Shown: positions 43,596 through 51,440, counted from the stretch's first letter. The stretch is DNA of 64,000 nt from SMWD01 sp964629475 (GCA_964629475.1 CAZVQW010000013.1:1-64000); one strand, 5' to 3'. The notes: generated by a model not told the origin, from the sequence alone. Numbers and translations are program-made.

Positions 43596-45127
43596 CAATC
43601 GGTCCCTTTGCGCAGCTCACGGAAGCGATACAGCTCCATGAGCCGATAACCCGTGTAGCGACCGACGAGCAGCGTCGCGGCCAATACGAGCAGCAGCAAC
43701 TCGGGAAATATAAATAACAGGTGTTTCGCCGTATCCAGATCCATGACGCCGTAACAGACGGCAGCCACGAACAGCGAACCCAGCCCTTGCTGAATCGCTT
43801 CGTGCGAACCACGCTCTTCCCAGACGACCGACATTCGCTCGATCGTCATGGCGAGGATGACCATCGGGAACAACGCGACCGACAGACCGCTTTCGAAACC
43901 GAGCTGGTGGCTGATGATGCTCATAATCAGCATCAGTATGACGACGATGATGAGCACCGCGCTGAGGCGCGGCACGAGCAACAGGCGCAGACGCTCCAGG
44001 TAGAACCGAAACATCAGGCCCAGTGATACCAGCAGGACGAACCACAACGCACCCCAGAGCAGCTGGGTTTCGCGAAATGCGAGCGCAATCAGAACCGGCA
44101 TGAAGGTGCCGAATGTCTGCACGCCGATCACATTACGCAACAGCACGACGACCAGCGCACCCAGCGGAATCAGCAACAAAACGCTGTATACGGCCTGAGT
44201 CTGGATCGGCAGTGAGAATAACGAGAACTTGGCGACCAGTGAATTGCGCTCATCGGAACGGCGCTGTGCAAGTTCGACCGGACTCGTGAAATCGCTTTTG
44301 ACGGAAAAGCGTATGTCGACATCTGTACCGCCGTCGATGTCGAACAACGGATCGTCACCGGTCCACCACTGCAGGAAATTATCCGGCAACCCTTCCTTGC
44401 CGGTCAGCGGATCGAAATAAAGCCAGCGCGTACCGTCATGAATCTCGAGCCACGGGACAATCCGGGCCCGACGTTGCTGCTCCTGCAGGTAGATGCCGCG
44501 AATTGTCCGTGCGGGAATGCGCGCCGCCGCAAGCAAATCTGTTGCCGTGCGCGCAATTTGTGCGGCGGTTGGATCTACACCGACGAGAATCTCAACATTT
44601 TGATCGCGCCTCGGTTGCGACAGGCGCTTGAGCAACTCGACTGTAAATGAGCCCGGGTCGGCCGACTTGTCGCCGACATCCTCGATGAGCAGTTCCATCG
44701 CCGTGCGCAACGGTTCGCTCATACTCGGCTGCTCCGGAAACGGCGGTGTCGTGTCGCTCTCGATCAGAGCCGGGTCCTTGTAGATCACAATGCGGTAATA
44801 CAATGTCTGCACGCCACGCGCACGGCGCCGCGTCCACCGCACCTGCCGGCCACCGCTAACGTATGCAGGAGTGTAGCCAAAGCCGCGCGACAGGTAATTT
44901 TCTTCGAGAATAGCGAACCCCGGGGTCAGGCCGGGTATATAGAGACTGGCCTTGATCGGACCCGGCCCCGCATCGAAACTAACCGTAACTTCGACGGTCC
45001 AGACCTGGGTCTCGGCGTCAGGTTGCGCCGGAAACCCGAGCACCTGCCACTTGAAAAAGAATATAGCACCGCCTGCGACGATCAACAGCGCCGCAATCAG
45101 AACAACTCTGTAGGCCCGGTCTTCCAT
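43595..45127 (-). CDS. inactive transglutaminase fused to 7 TM helices (UUP1-type)
   Basis: Membrane protein of 510 residues. A first helix (about 7-28) anchors a periplasmic part (about 35-310) that contains an inactive transglutaminase-like domain ('RIPARTIRGIYLQEQQ', 'PWLEIHDGTRWLYFDPLTG'). Seven helices follow (about 325-490), with 'IGVQTFGTFMPVLIALAFRE' typical of the 7TM part. The family has lost the transglutaminase nucleophile. ATG 45127 (MEDRAYRV) starts 1 base after pepP ends. It is coupled to the ATP-grasp gene. A role in peptide or cell-wall-linked modification has been proposed by others; I cannot confirm it. Confidence 0.87.
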   Translation of the reverse strand: MEDRAYRVVLIAALLIVAGGAIFFFKWQVLGFPAQPDAETQVWTVEVTVSFDAGPGPIKASLYIPGLTPGFAILEENYLSRGFGYTPAYVSGGRQVRWTRRRARGVQTLYYRIVIYKDPALIESDTTPPFPEQPSMSEPLRTAMELLIEDVGDKSADPGSFTVELLKRLSQPRRDQNVEILVGVDPTAAQIARTATDLLAAARIPARTIRGIYLQEQQRRARIVPWLEIHDGTRWLYFDPLTGKEGLPDNFLQWWTGDDPLFDIDGGTDVDIRFSVKSDFTSPVELAQRRSDERNSLVAKFSLFSLPIQTQAVYSVLLLIPLGALVVVLLRNVIGVQTFGTFMPVLIALAFRETQLLWGALWFVLLVSLGLMFRFYLERLRLLLVPRLSAVLIIVVILMLIMSIISHQLGFESGLSVALFPMVILAMTIERMSVVWEERGSHEAIQQGLGSLFVAAVCYGVMDLDTAKHLLFIFPELLLLVLAATLLVGRYTGYRLMELYRFRELRKGTD

Positions 45128-45128
45128 A

Positions 45129-46442
45129 TCATTGTGCGATGGCGCCAACCAGTGTTTCAATGTCCTGCGCTCGGCGCGGCAGATCTTTCGTCAACACATC
45201 ATGCCCGTCCCGGGTCACGACGACATCATCCTCGATGCGTATACCAATCCCCCACCAGCGCTTCGCGACACCGCGGCTGCGCTCGGCGACATAGATGCCC
45301 GGCTCGACTGTCAGCACCATGCCCGGCTCGAGCAATCGCCAATGATCCGCAACCTTGTAATCGCCGACATCGTGCACATCCATGCCAAGCCAGTGACCGG
45401 TGCGGTGCATGAAGAAACGTCGATAGGCACCCTCCTTGATCAGGGTCGTCAGCCGCCCCTTGAGCAAGCCGAGATCACGCAGACCGCGTGTAACGACCTT
45501 GACCGCCGCCTCATGCGACTCATTCCAGTGCCGACCCGGCTCAATCATGGCCAACGCCGCCTCCTGAGCCTCGAGCACGACATCATAAAGGGCGCGCTGC
45601 TCGGTCGAAAATTTCCCATTGACCGGAAACGTACGCGTCACATCGGAGGCATAGTTCTCAAACTCACAACCGATATCGATCAACACGAGATCACCGTCCT
45701 GCATCTGCCGATTGTTGCTGATGTAGTGCAGAGTACAAGCGTTCGGACCCGAACCTACAATCGGCAAATAGGCCATACGCATGTCATGACGCCGAAATTC
45801 ATGCTGAAACTCTGCCTCGATCTCGTATTCATACATTCCCGGATGACAAATGCCCATCGCGCGCTTATGAGCACGGGCCGCGATCCTGGCCGCCTTGCGC
45901 ATCGCGCTGATTTCGGCCCGGCTCTTATAAAGGCGCAGATCGTGCAGCATGTGATCGAGCGCAATAAATTCATCAGGCGTGTGATCGGAAGAACTGCCCT
46001 TGCTGCGCAATGACGTGACCCAGCCGATCAGCGTCTGATCGAAATCCGGGTATGTACCGATAGAATAATAAACACGTTCACATTGCTCGATGATACCCGG
46101 CAGAATTTCATCGATATCGGCAATGGGAAACGCATCGTCCGCCCCGATCTCGGCAACCGCATCGCCGGTGCCGGCCAATTTGCCATGCCAGATTTCCTGC
46201 TCTGCATCACGTTCTCGACAAAAAAGCAGGAACTCACCATCGGCACGCCCCGGCACCAGCACGGCAACGGCATCGGGTTCGTTGAAGCCGGTCAGGTAAT
46301 AAAAATCGCTGTCCTGGCGAAAATCATACTCGACATCCCGATTTCGATATCTCTTCTGTGCAGCCGGCAACACGGCAACACCACCCTTGCCGATCATGCG
46401 CATCAGTTGGCGCCTGCGCCTGACAAACTCTCTCTGATTCAA
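45129..46442 (-). CDS. pepP: Xaa-Pro aminopeptidase
   Basis: M24 metallopeptidase that removes N-terminal residues preceding proline; 437 residues against 441 in E. coli PepP. N-domain: 'REFVRRRRQLMRMIGKGGVAV' (given as REFVRRRRQLM) and 'FRQDSDFYYLTGFNEPDAV'. Metal ligands: LIDIGCEFENYASDVTRTF (two Asp), HRTGHWLGMDVHDVG (His), TVEPGIY (Glu) and RIEDDVVVT (Glu). The start is set at TTG 46442 because GAGG lies 8 bases upstream and this gives the family length; longer in-frame starts reach into the ygfB gene. ygfB-pepP adjacency is conserved in gammaproteobacteria. Confidence 0.94.
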   Translation of the reverse strand: MNQREFVRRRRQLMRMIGKGGVAVLPAAQKRYRNRDVEYDFRQDSDFYYLTGFNEPDAVAVLVPGRADGEFLLFCRERDAEQEIWHGKLAGTGDAVAEIGADDAFPIADIDEILPGIIEQCERVYYSIGTYPDFDQTLIGWVTSLRSKGSSSDHTPDEFIALDHMLHDLRLYKSRAEISAMRKAARIAARAHKRAMGICHPGMYEYEIEAEFQHEFRRHDMRMAYLPIVGSGPNACTLHYISNNRQMQDGDLVLIDIGCEFENYASDVTRTFPVNGKFSTEQRALYDVVLEAQEAALAMIEPGRHWNESHEAAVKVVTRGLRDLGLLKGRLTTLIKEGAYRRFFMHRTGHWLGMDVHDVGDYKVADHWRLLEPGMVLTVEPGIYVAERSRGVAKRWWGIGIRIEDDVVVTRDGHDVLTKDLPRRAQDIETLVGAIAQ

Positions 46443-46452
46443 GCCCGGGTCC

Positions 46453-47025
46453 TCAATGGTGCTGTTTGCCGCTCGATGAGTTGCGAACCCGATGCAGCTC
46501 TTCATACGCAAGTTGCACGCTAACCCGGACAAACTCGACGAGTTCCATGTACGCAGCCTCGGCTTCGGCCTCAGTTTCATCAGCGGAGAAGACGGCGCGG
46601 GTAATCTCACTGAAATCGGTGATGATTTCGCGCGTCACGCCCTCAGCCAGCAGCTGATTATTCGCTCCCGAGTCACTGCCGGCACCGAGCCCATGCATGA
46701 ACCCCTGACACCAGAGCCCGAGGCTCTCGGCACGCACTTCGAGCGAATCGTCGTCGGACGGCAACAACAGCACAAGCTCCATATTGCCTGTATCCAGGGC
46801 TTTCCATGTCATCGTGGCCAACGATTGCAGCACGTCGCGCAAATCATCTTTTACATGGTCCGTCTCGGCGATAATTGATCCGGCCCATGCCGGGCCGGCA
46901 TCGACGCCCATGACACAGGCCAGGCCGCAAAACTCACCGTGAAACTCGGCCGGCTCGCCGAGCGAGCCCGAGTTCCGCAACGCTGCCTCGACTTCGGCAA
47001 AATCCGGTTCTGACGGACGACTCAT
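46453..47025 (-). CDS. ygfB: UPF0149 family protein YgfB
   Basis: Small cytoplasmic helical protein of 190 residues. Family features: 'LGEPAEFHGEFCGLACVMG', 'LLPSDDDSLEVRAESLGLWCQGFMHGLG' (seen as WCQGFMHGLG) and 'EFVRVSVQLAYEEL'. The precise role is not settled; in Pseudomonas a YgfB protein has been linked to gene regulation. First gene of the ten-gene minus-strand run that continues through pepP and gcv. Divergent from the zapB-like gene. Confidence 0.93.
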   Translation of the reverse strand: MSRPSEPDFAEVEAALRNSGSLGEPAEFHGEFCGLACVMGVDAGPAWAGSIIAETDHVKDDLRDVLQSLATMTWKALDTGNMELVLLLPSDDDSLEVRAESLGLWCQGFMHGLGAGSDSGANNQLLAEGVTREIITDFSEITRAVFSADETEAEAEAAYMELVEFVRVSVQLAYEELHRVRNSSSGKQHH

Positions 47026-47220
47026 ATGACTACCGGTTTCCGGTGCATTGTTAGCTTATTGGGTCTGGCCCAACCTCTGTATAAGGACTGAATGTACGGC
47101 ATCCCCGGCAGCCGACTACCGGAATTCTCTGGTGTGGGCGCGTCCTGAGAGCGAATTCTAGCACTCCGTCCGGCCACTGCACATTTGACCGTACCGCGCT
47201 ACAGACACTATATTGGCCGT

Positions 47221-47451
47221 ATGGCAGCTAAAAATGACAAGAGCTTTTCCAAGGAACTACAGCGTCTCGAGCGGCGTCTCGACGAACTGGTCGTAATCAC
47301 AAGCCAGCTCAAGGATGAAAATAACTCGCTGAAACAACGCCAGGATGCGCTGATTGGTGAGCGCGCTACCCTTTTACAGAAAAATGAGCAGGTTCGGGTT
47401 CGCGTCGAAGCGATGATTGGCCGGCTCAAAGCGATGGAGCATGGTTCATGA
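47221..47451 (+). CDS. TIGR02449-type coiled-coil protein, ZapB-like
   Basis: Short coiled-coil protein of 76 residues (KELQRLERRLDELVVITSQL, then ENNSLKQRQDALIGERATLL). This small family is usually found directly upstream of zapA in gammaproteobacteria and is considered a cell-division accessory protein. The ATG at 47221 is chosen; a longer frame starts at 47185. Its end overlaps the zapA start by four bases (ATGA). Confidence 0.85.
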   Translation: MAAKNDKSFSKELQRLERRLDELVVITSQLKDENNSLKQRQDALIGERATLLQKNEQVRVRVEAMIGRLKAMEHGS

Positions 47452-47762
47452 GCGAGATGTTCGCACACGTCAATATCAAGATACTGGAAAAGGAATACCA
47501 GATATCCTGCCCCGCCGAGGAGCGAAAATCACTTATCGACTCGGCGGAATTACTGAACAACAAGATGCGCGAAATTCGCGACAGCGGCAAAGTCGTCGGG
47601 CTCGACAGAATAGCGGTTATGGCCGCATTGAACCTGGCCAATGAGCTGATCGGCGCCGGGGATGTCACCACCCATCTTGAAAAAAAGGTCAAACCCAAAG
47701 TCGTTCAGATGCGTGAACGCATCGAATCGGCGCTGCAATCCGGCAAGCAACTCGAACTGTAG
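47448..47762 (+). CDS. zapA: cell division protein ZapA
   Basis: Promotes FtsZ protofilament bundling at the division site; 104 residues. The N-terminal globular part reads 'VNIKILEKEYQISCPAEERK' with 'AELLNNKMREIRDSGKVVGLDR', shown here as LLNNKMREIR. 'AVMAALNLANELI' begins the C-terminal coiled coil. Coupled to the upstream coiled-coil gene, followed by 6S RNA and fau as in E. coli. Confidence 0.94.
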   Translation: MSEMFAHVNIKILEKEYQISCPAEERKSLIDSAELLNNKMREIRDSGKVVGLDRIAVMAALNLANELIGAGDVTTHLEKKVKPKVVQMRERIESALQSGKQLEL

Positions 47763-47843
47763 CAAGCGCTCTCCTTCTGTCGACTGCGTAGTTTGCAGCT
47801 GAAAAAAGGCCTTTCGTCTCATTTTTCACCTGCTGCTTGCGGG

Positions 47844-47849
47844 TATAAT
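47844..47849 (+). promoter_or_regulatory. -10 box of the 6S RNA promoter
   Basis: A perfect TATAAT with a GC-rich stretch (TTGCGGG) just upstream. It is placed so that transcription would start near 47857, at the 5' side of the 6S RNA closing stem. The -35 region is weak (TTTTTC about 16 bases upstream). Confidence 0.6.
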
Positions 47850-47856
47850 CCTTACC

Positions 47857-48048
47857 TGGTTCCTCCTGCAGTGTTCGAGCCAGGCCCGGAAGACTTTCGA
47901 CCCTAACTTTCAGATTGGGATCAATAGTCTGTCGACAGCTTTGTGCATAACCGCTGCAAGCGGATAGCCTGCTCTGTCACGGCTGATCCCACCTTCCGCT
48001 CTGGTTCGAGGGCAAGTGGTCTGTCACGGCACATGCGGGAGGAGCTTC
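47857..48048 (+). ncRNA. ssrS: 6S RNA
   Basis: RNA that mimics an open promoter and binds sigma-70 RNA polymerase in stationary phase. The closing stem pairs CCTCCTGCAGTG (47862-47873) with CACATGCGGGAGG (48030-48042). The interior has the long imperfect rod with a central bubble expected for 6S, and the span of about 190 bases fits. It lies between zapA and fau, the classic location. Ends are estimated. A covariance-model search would settle the boundaries. Confidence 0.88.
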
Positions 48049-48092
48049 TTTAAATTTACAGTCACGAATCAATCGAATACTGATATTGCACC

Positions 48093-48668
48093 ATGAACAA
48101 TGCATCGATTCGTGACACGATCAAAGCACAAAGAAACACGCTGTCTCCCGACGATATAGCCGACGCATCAATCGAGATTTCGCGTCGCTTGTGGAGCCTG
48201 CCCGTGCTGTCCCGCGCTCGCCGTATTGCCTGTTACTTCCCGGTTGGAGGTGAAATCGATTGCAGATTCTTTGTCACTGCAGCATGGCAACGCGGCCGCA
48301 CCACGCTGTTGCCGATGTTAAACGGCCTGGAACTCAGGTTTTCGACTTACGACTCCAAGTCAGTTTTTTTGCGCAATCGATACGATATTCCGGAGCCGAC
48401 CGGCAAAAATTTGCAGATCAAAAGGCCTCAGGAAATTGACGTTGTACTCGTGCCACTCGTCGCCTTCGACACCATTGGTAACCGAATCGGCATGGGCGGT
48501 GGTTACTACGATCGAAGTTTTCGTTTCATGCGCAACCGTACAACATGGCATCGGCCAACACTCATCGGGCTTGCGCATGACTTCCAGAAAGTCCCGCTAA
48601 TAAAGGCGCACAGCTGGGATATCCCTTTGCAATTCGTGGTTACAGAAAAAAGTATTTACAGGTTCTAG
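48093..48668 (+). CDS. fau: 5-formyltetrahydrofolate cyclo-ligase
   Basis: Converts 5-formyl-THF to 5,10-methenyl-THF with ATP; 191 residues. Family features: 'IACYFPVGGEIDCRFFV' and the nucleotide-binding 'NRIGMGGGYYDRSFRFM'. It sits 45 bases after the 6S RNA, so the two are probably cotranscribed as in E. coli (ssrS-ygfA). One-carbon folate metabolism also links it to the gcv genes in this window. Confidence 0.94.
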   Translation: MNNASIRDTIKAQRNTLSPDDIADASIEISRRLWSLPVLSRARRIACYFPVGGEIDCRFFVTAAWQRGRTTLLPMLNGLELRFSTYDSKSVFLRNRYDIPEPTGKNLQIKRPQEIDVVLVPLVAFDTIGNRIGMGGGYYDRSFRFMRNRTTWHRPTLIGLAHDFQKVPLIKAHSWDIPLQFVVTEKSIYRF

Positions 48669-48872
48669 TTCTTCCACGACCTTGCACAATAATTTGCGAG
48701 GGACGAGCTTGAGACATCGATCACACTATTGCAGCCTCCGGAGTTCGAATCGGTGAAAACACGAATAAAGTAACGAAAAACTCCTTCCGGCAATGGGATA
48801 TTGATTTACTAGCATTTTGTTTTCTTATGTATATACTCGGGTCCGGTTATCCCCGACACGGAGACTATTACT

Positions 48873-49220
48873 ATGGCTGCATCAAGAAAGAAAGTTTCGC
48901 GAAAGAAAGCGAAGCGTAAGGTTGCAAAGAAGCGCAAGGTAGTGCGCAAGAAAAAGGTAACGCGTAAGAAAGTTACCAGAAAGAAAGCCAAGAAAAAGGC
49001 TAAGCGTAAAGTAAAGAAGAAAGCCAAGCGCAAGGTGAAGAGAAANNNNNNNNNNNNNNNNNNNNNNNNNNNNNNNNNNNNNNNNNNNNNNNNNNNNNNN
49101 NNNNNNNNNNNNNNNNNNNNNNNNNNNNNNNNNNNNNNNNNNNNNAAGAAGAAAGCCAAGCGCAAGGTGAAGAGAAAAGCCAAGCGTAAGGTGAAGAGAA
49201 AAGCATCGCGCAGACGTTAG
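48873..49220 (+). CDS. Lys/Arg-rich histone-H1-like protein interrupted by assembly gap
   Basis: Very basic low-complexity protein beginning MAASRKKVSRKKAKRKVAKK and ending KRKASRRR, of the bacterial histone-H1-like/AlgP-like kind expected to bind DNA. GGAG lies 8 bases before ATG 48873. The gene contains the 100-N gap at 49046-49145. The 32 bases before the gap (49014-49045) are identical to the 32 after it (49146-49177), and both are in the same reading frame. The true gene could simply lack the gap: joining on the shared 32 bases gives a 71-residue protein. It could also contain an unknown number of further repeats. Three hairpins follow the stop. Confidence 0.75.
   Translation: MAASRKKVSRKKAKRKVAKKRKVVRKKKVTRKKVTRKKAKKKAKRKVKKKAKRKVKRXXXXXXXXXXXXXXXXXXXXXXXXXXXXXXXXXXKKKAKRKVKRKAKRKVKRKASRRR
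49046..49145. other. assembly gap of 100 N
   Basis: Exactly 100 N, a conventional placeholder, in the tandem repeat of the histone-H1-like gene. Real size and content are unknown. The two flanks share an exact 32-base sequence. Confidence 0.98.
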
Positions 49221-49245
49221 AGTCTGCGCAGACTCCCGAAGGGAG
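49220..49245. repeat. two adjacent small hairpins after the H1-like gene
   Basis: GAGTCTGC/GCAGACTC is a perfect 16-base palindrome (49220-49235), immediately followed by CTCCC-GAA-GGGAG (49233-49245). They precede the larger hairpin at 49256. Confidence 0.6.
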
Positions 49246-49255
49246 TATGCGAAAG

Positions 49256-49285
49256 AATATGCCCGCCTCTGGCGGGCATATTTCT
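49256..49285 (+). terminator. hairpin terminator of the H1-like gene
   Basis: A perfect 12-bp stem AATATGCCCGCC/GGCGGGCATATT with a 3-base loop, followed by TCT. The stem is strong but the T-run is short, so efficiency is uncertain. Confidence 0.7.
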
Positions 49286-49396
49286 ATCTGGCATAAGCGT
49301 TTACACATTGGCCAGCAGCGGGAAGCTAAATCTTTCCACATATGGCTATAATCTGAAGCGCTTTCTGGGGATCGACAACAAGCCGGGGTACCGCTC

Positions 49397-50065
49397 ATGC
49401 ATCATGGGGAAAAAAAGCAACTTGCCGCCCAGGCGGCACTGCAATGCATAAAACCCGGAATGGTCCTCGGTATCGGTACCGGATCCACCATCAATTATCT
49501 CATCGACGAATTGCCCGCATTTCGCAATCAGCTGGATGCCATTGTCGTCAGTTCGCAGGCTACCGAAGCACGCCTGAAGAAACTGGATTTTGAAATCACG
49601 CCGCTCAATCAGGCCGGCAACCTGGATTTGTATATAGACGGCGCCGATGAAGCCAACAAGCACTTCCACCTGATCAAGGGCGGCGGCGGTGCATTGACGC
49701 GTGAAAAAATCCTGGCCGCGGCAGCTCGCGAATTTGTCTGCATCATCGACGACTCGAAATGGGTCGGCGTACTCGGCGCATTCCCGCTACCCGTCGAGGT
49801 CATCCCGATGGCGCGCTCCTATGTTTCACGGCAATTCGTCAAGAACCGCGGCCAGCCGATACTACGCCAGGATTTCATCACCGATAACGGCAACGAAATT
49901 ATCGATGTCTACAACCTGCAGATAACGAATCCAATCGAAATGGAAAATCGTTTCAACCAGATCCCGGGCATAGTAACTGTCGGTATCTTCGCCCAACGCC
50001 CCGCCGACCGAATCCTGATGGCATCGGAAGACGGCGTGCAGGAAATGACGAGAAAATACGGCTAA
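49397..50065 (+). CDS. rpiA: ribose-5-phosphate isomerase A
   Basis: Interconverts ribose-5-phosphate and ribulose-5-phosphate in the pentose phosphate pathway; 222 residues. Signatures: 'VLGIGTGSTINYLIDEL' (phosphate loop), 'DLYIDGADEANKHFHLIKGGGGALTREKI' with catalytic residues in DGADE and KGGGGALTREK, and a 'DDSKWVGVLGAFPLPVEVIP' strand. GGGG lies upstream of ATG 49397. The rpe gene of the same pathway lies 3 kb away. rpiA near fau is common in gammaproteobacteria. Confidence 0.96.
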   Translation: MHHGEKKQLAAQAALQCIKPGMVLGIGTGSTINYLIDELPAFRNQLDAIVVSSQATEARLKKLDFEITPLNQAGNLDLYIDGADEANKHFHLIKGGGGALTREKILAAAAREFVCIIDDSKWVGVLGAFPLPVEVIPMARSYVSRQFVKNRGQPILRQDFITDNGNEIIDVYNLQITNPIEMENRFNQIPGIVTVGIFAQRPADRILMASEDGVQEMTRKYG

Positions 50066-50137
50066 ACAGTACCTGGACGCCGCTGTCTTCTACCAGCCAA
50101 ACTCAAACCCCTAAGCCCGCGCAGCGGGCATGGTGTT

Positions 50138-50241
50138 GATGTACAGAAAAATGGTGTCTGGCACCAATTTCTACTCCCAGAATTAATGTATTGCCTCATG
50201 TTTAATAGAAATTGGTGCCAGACACCATTTTTCTGTACATC
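50138..50241. repeat. perfect 36-bp inverted repeat with 32-base loop
   Basis: Arms at 50138-50173 and 50206-50241 are exact complements. Each arm itself holds a smaller palindrome-like core (TGGTGTCTGGCACCA). The words ATGGTGTC...GACACCAT resemble REP or RAYT-associated palindromes, and a related one lies at 59548. No transposase is present. It is situated between rpiA and tRNA-Gln. Confidence 0.9.
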
Positions 50242-50276
50242 GGCGCCATTTAACAAGCGGGACCAGGGTCCCCCAC

Positions 50277-50317
50277 CAACAAAAAAGGGCCTGCGCTTCG
50301 CGGGCCCTTTTTTGTTG
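50277..50317. terminator. bidirectional Rho-independent terminator
   Basis: Long inverted repeat: CAACAAAAAAGGGCC ... GGCCCTTTTTTGTTG with a GCG/CGC inner stem. It has T-runs on both strands, so it could stop tRNA-Gln transcripts (minus strand) and read-through from rpiA (plus strand). It abuts the tRNA 3' end directly. Confidence 0.87.
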
Positions 50318-50389
50318 GCTGGGGGACCAGGATTCGAACCTGGGTTGGCGGAGTCAGAGTCCGCAGTCCTACCGCTAGACGATCCCCCA
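50316..50389 (-). tRNA. tRNA-Gln (anticodon CTG)
   Basis: Cloverleaf on the minus strand starting TGGGGGATCGTCTAGCGG. The anticodon stem GCGGA/TCCGC encloses loop CTCTGAC, giving anticodon CTG (reads CAG). The T-arm is CCAGGTTCGAATCCTGG, the acceptor stem closes with CCCCCA and CCA is encoded. The U1-A72-type acceptor and GGGG stem match bacterial tRNA-Gln. Confidence 0.95.
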
Positions 50390-50426
50390 AACGTTCCGAC
50401 TGCCGGCTGTACCGGAGTACGCCGGG

Positions 50427-50819
50427 TTAACGCTTCGAGTACTGCGTCGCGCGGCGTGCCTTGCGCAGGCCCACTTTCTTGCGCTCGACTTCACGGGCAT
50501 CACGAGTGACGAATCCGGCTTTACGCAAACTCGGTCGCAGACTTTCATCATAGGCCATCAGCGCGCGGGTCAAACCATGACGAATCGCACCGGCCTGACC
50601 GGTCGTACCACCACCCTGCACACGGACGGTCATGTCGAACTTGTCGCCAAGTTCGGTCAGATCGAACGGCTGGCGCACGATCATGCGTGCTGTCTTACGC
50701 CCGAAAAATGAATCAAGCGGCTTCTCGTTGACCGTAATGCTGCCGTTACCAGGGCGCAGATAGACTCGTGCGATTGAGGACTTGCGTCGGCCAGTGCCGT
50801 AAAAAATATCGGTTGCCAT
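50427..50819 (-). CDS. rpsI: 30S ribosomal protein S9
   Basis: 130 residues with the standard features: 'FYGTGRRKSSIARVYLRPGN' near the start, 'VQGGGTTGQAGAIRHGLTRAL' (GGGTTGQAGAIRHG) in the middle, and the basic tail ending KARRATQYSKR that reaches the P-site tRNA. It follows rplM by 40 bases, the conserved rplM-rpsI operon. Confidence 0.98.
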   Translation of the reverse strand: MATDIFYGTGRRKSSIARVYLRPGNGSITVNEKPLDSFFGRKTARMIVRQPFDLTELGDKFDMTVRVQGGGTTGQAGAIRHGLTRALMAYDESLRPSLRKAGFVTRDAREVERKKVGLRKARRATQYSKR

Positions 50820-50859
50820 AAATAATTATCCGTTCAGATTTCCCGATCAGGTTTCCCGA

Positions 50860-51288
50860 TCAGATTTCCAATAACTTCGGCTGCTGGGCCGTATGGTCGT
50901 GATCGGGTCCACCGTAGACCCGCAATTTCCTGAGCATCGCGGCACCGAGCTTGTTCTTCGGCAGCATGCCCTTGACGGCTTTCTTGATGACGAGCTCCGG
51001 TGACTTGGCCATCAAGTCCTCGAGACTGATCGACTTCAGGTTGCCAATGTACCCGGTGTGATGATGGTATATCTTGTCCTTGAGCTTATTGCCGGTCACG
51101 CGAATCTTGGCCGCGTTGACAACAACGATGTAGTCGCCGGTATCGACATGCGGTGTATAGGTTGGCTTGTGCTTGCCGCGCAGGCGCAAGGCGATCTCAG
51201 TCGCCAGACGGCCGAGCGTGCGGCCACTGGCGTCAACCAGGTACCAGTCATGTTCGACTTCAGCGGGCTTGGCAGAAAAGGTACTCAT
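50860..51288 (-). CDS. rplM: 50S ribosomal protein L13
   Basis: 142 residues: 'HDWYLVDASGRTLGRLATEI' begins the protein, with 'RGKHKPTYTPHVDTGDYIVV' and 'AVKGMLPKNKLGAAMLRKL' as family signatures. First gene of the rplM-rpsI operon. A small hairpin (51312-51322, CCCAC-T-GTGGG) lies 23 bases upstream in the 5' leader. Confidence 0.98.
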   Translation of the reverse strand: MSTFSAKPAEVEHDWYLVDASGRTLGRLATEIALRLRGKHKPTYTPHVDTGDYIVVVNAAKIRVTGNKLKDKIYHHHTGYIGNLKSISLEDLMAKSPELVIKKAVKGMLPKNKLGAAMLRKLRVYGGPDHDHTAQQPKLLEI

Positions 51289-51440
51289 TATTGTTAAATC
51301 CGTTTGTGCGCCCCACTGTGGGCGGAATAGGCGCGGAAAAGGCGGCGATTTTACTGGCGTCGCCCGGGTTTTTCAATGATTTACCGGAAGTAGCGTCCAA
51401 CCCGGAGAAAATACGGCTCTTTCCGGGCCGGGGCACCGCA

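Noticed and set aside
45132..46013. Plus-strand frame of 293 codons opposite pepP
   Set aside because: Antisense to a complete Xaa-Pro aminopeptidase with all metal ligands; the reverse frame resembles no protein family.
48873..49220. CRISPR-like or satellite repeat at the gap
   Set aside because: The repeats are coding (KKAKRKVKR units) in one frame with a ribosome site and stop, so it is a low-complexity gene.
50138..50241. Insertion sequence or transposase next to tRNA-Gln
   Set aside because: Only an inverted repeat is present; the loop is 32 bases and cannot code for a transposase. No direct repeats of a tRNA end that would mark an attachment site were seen.
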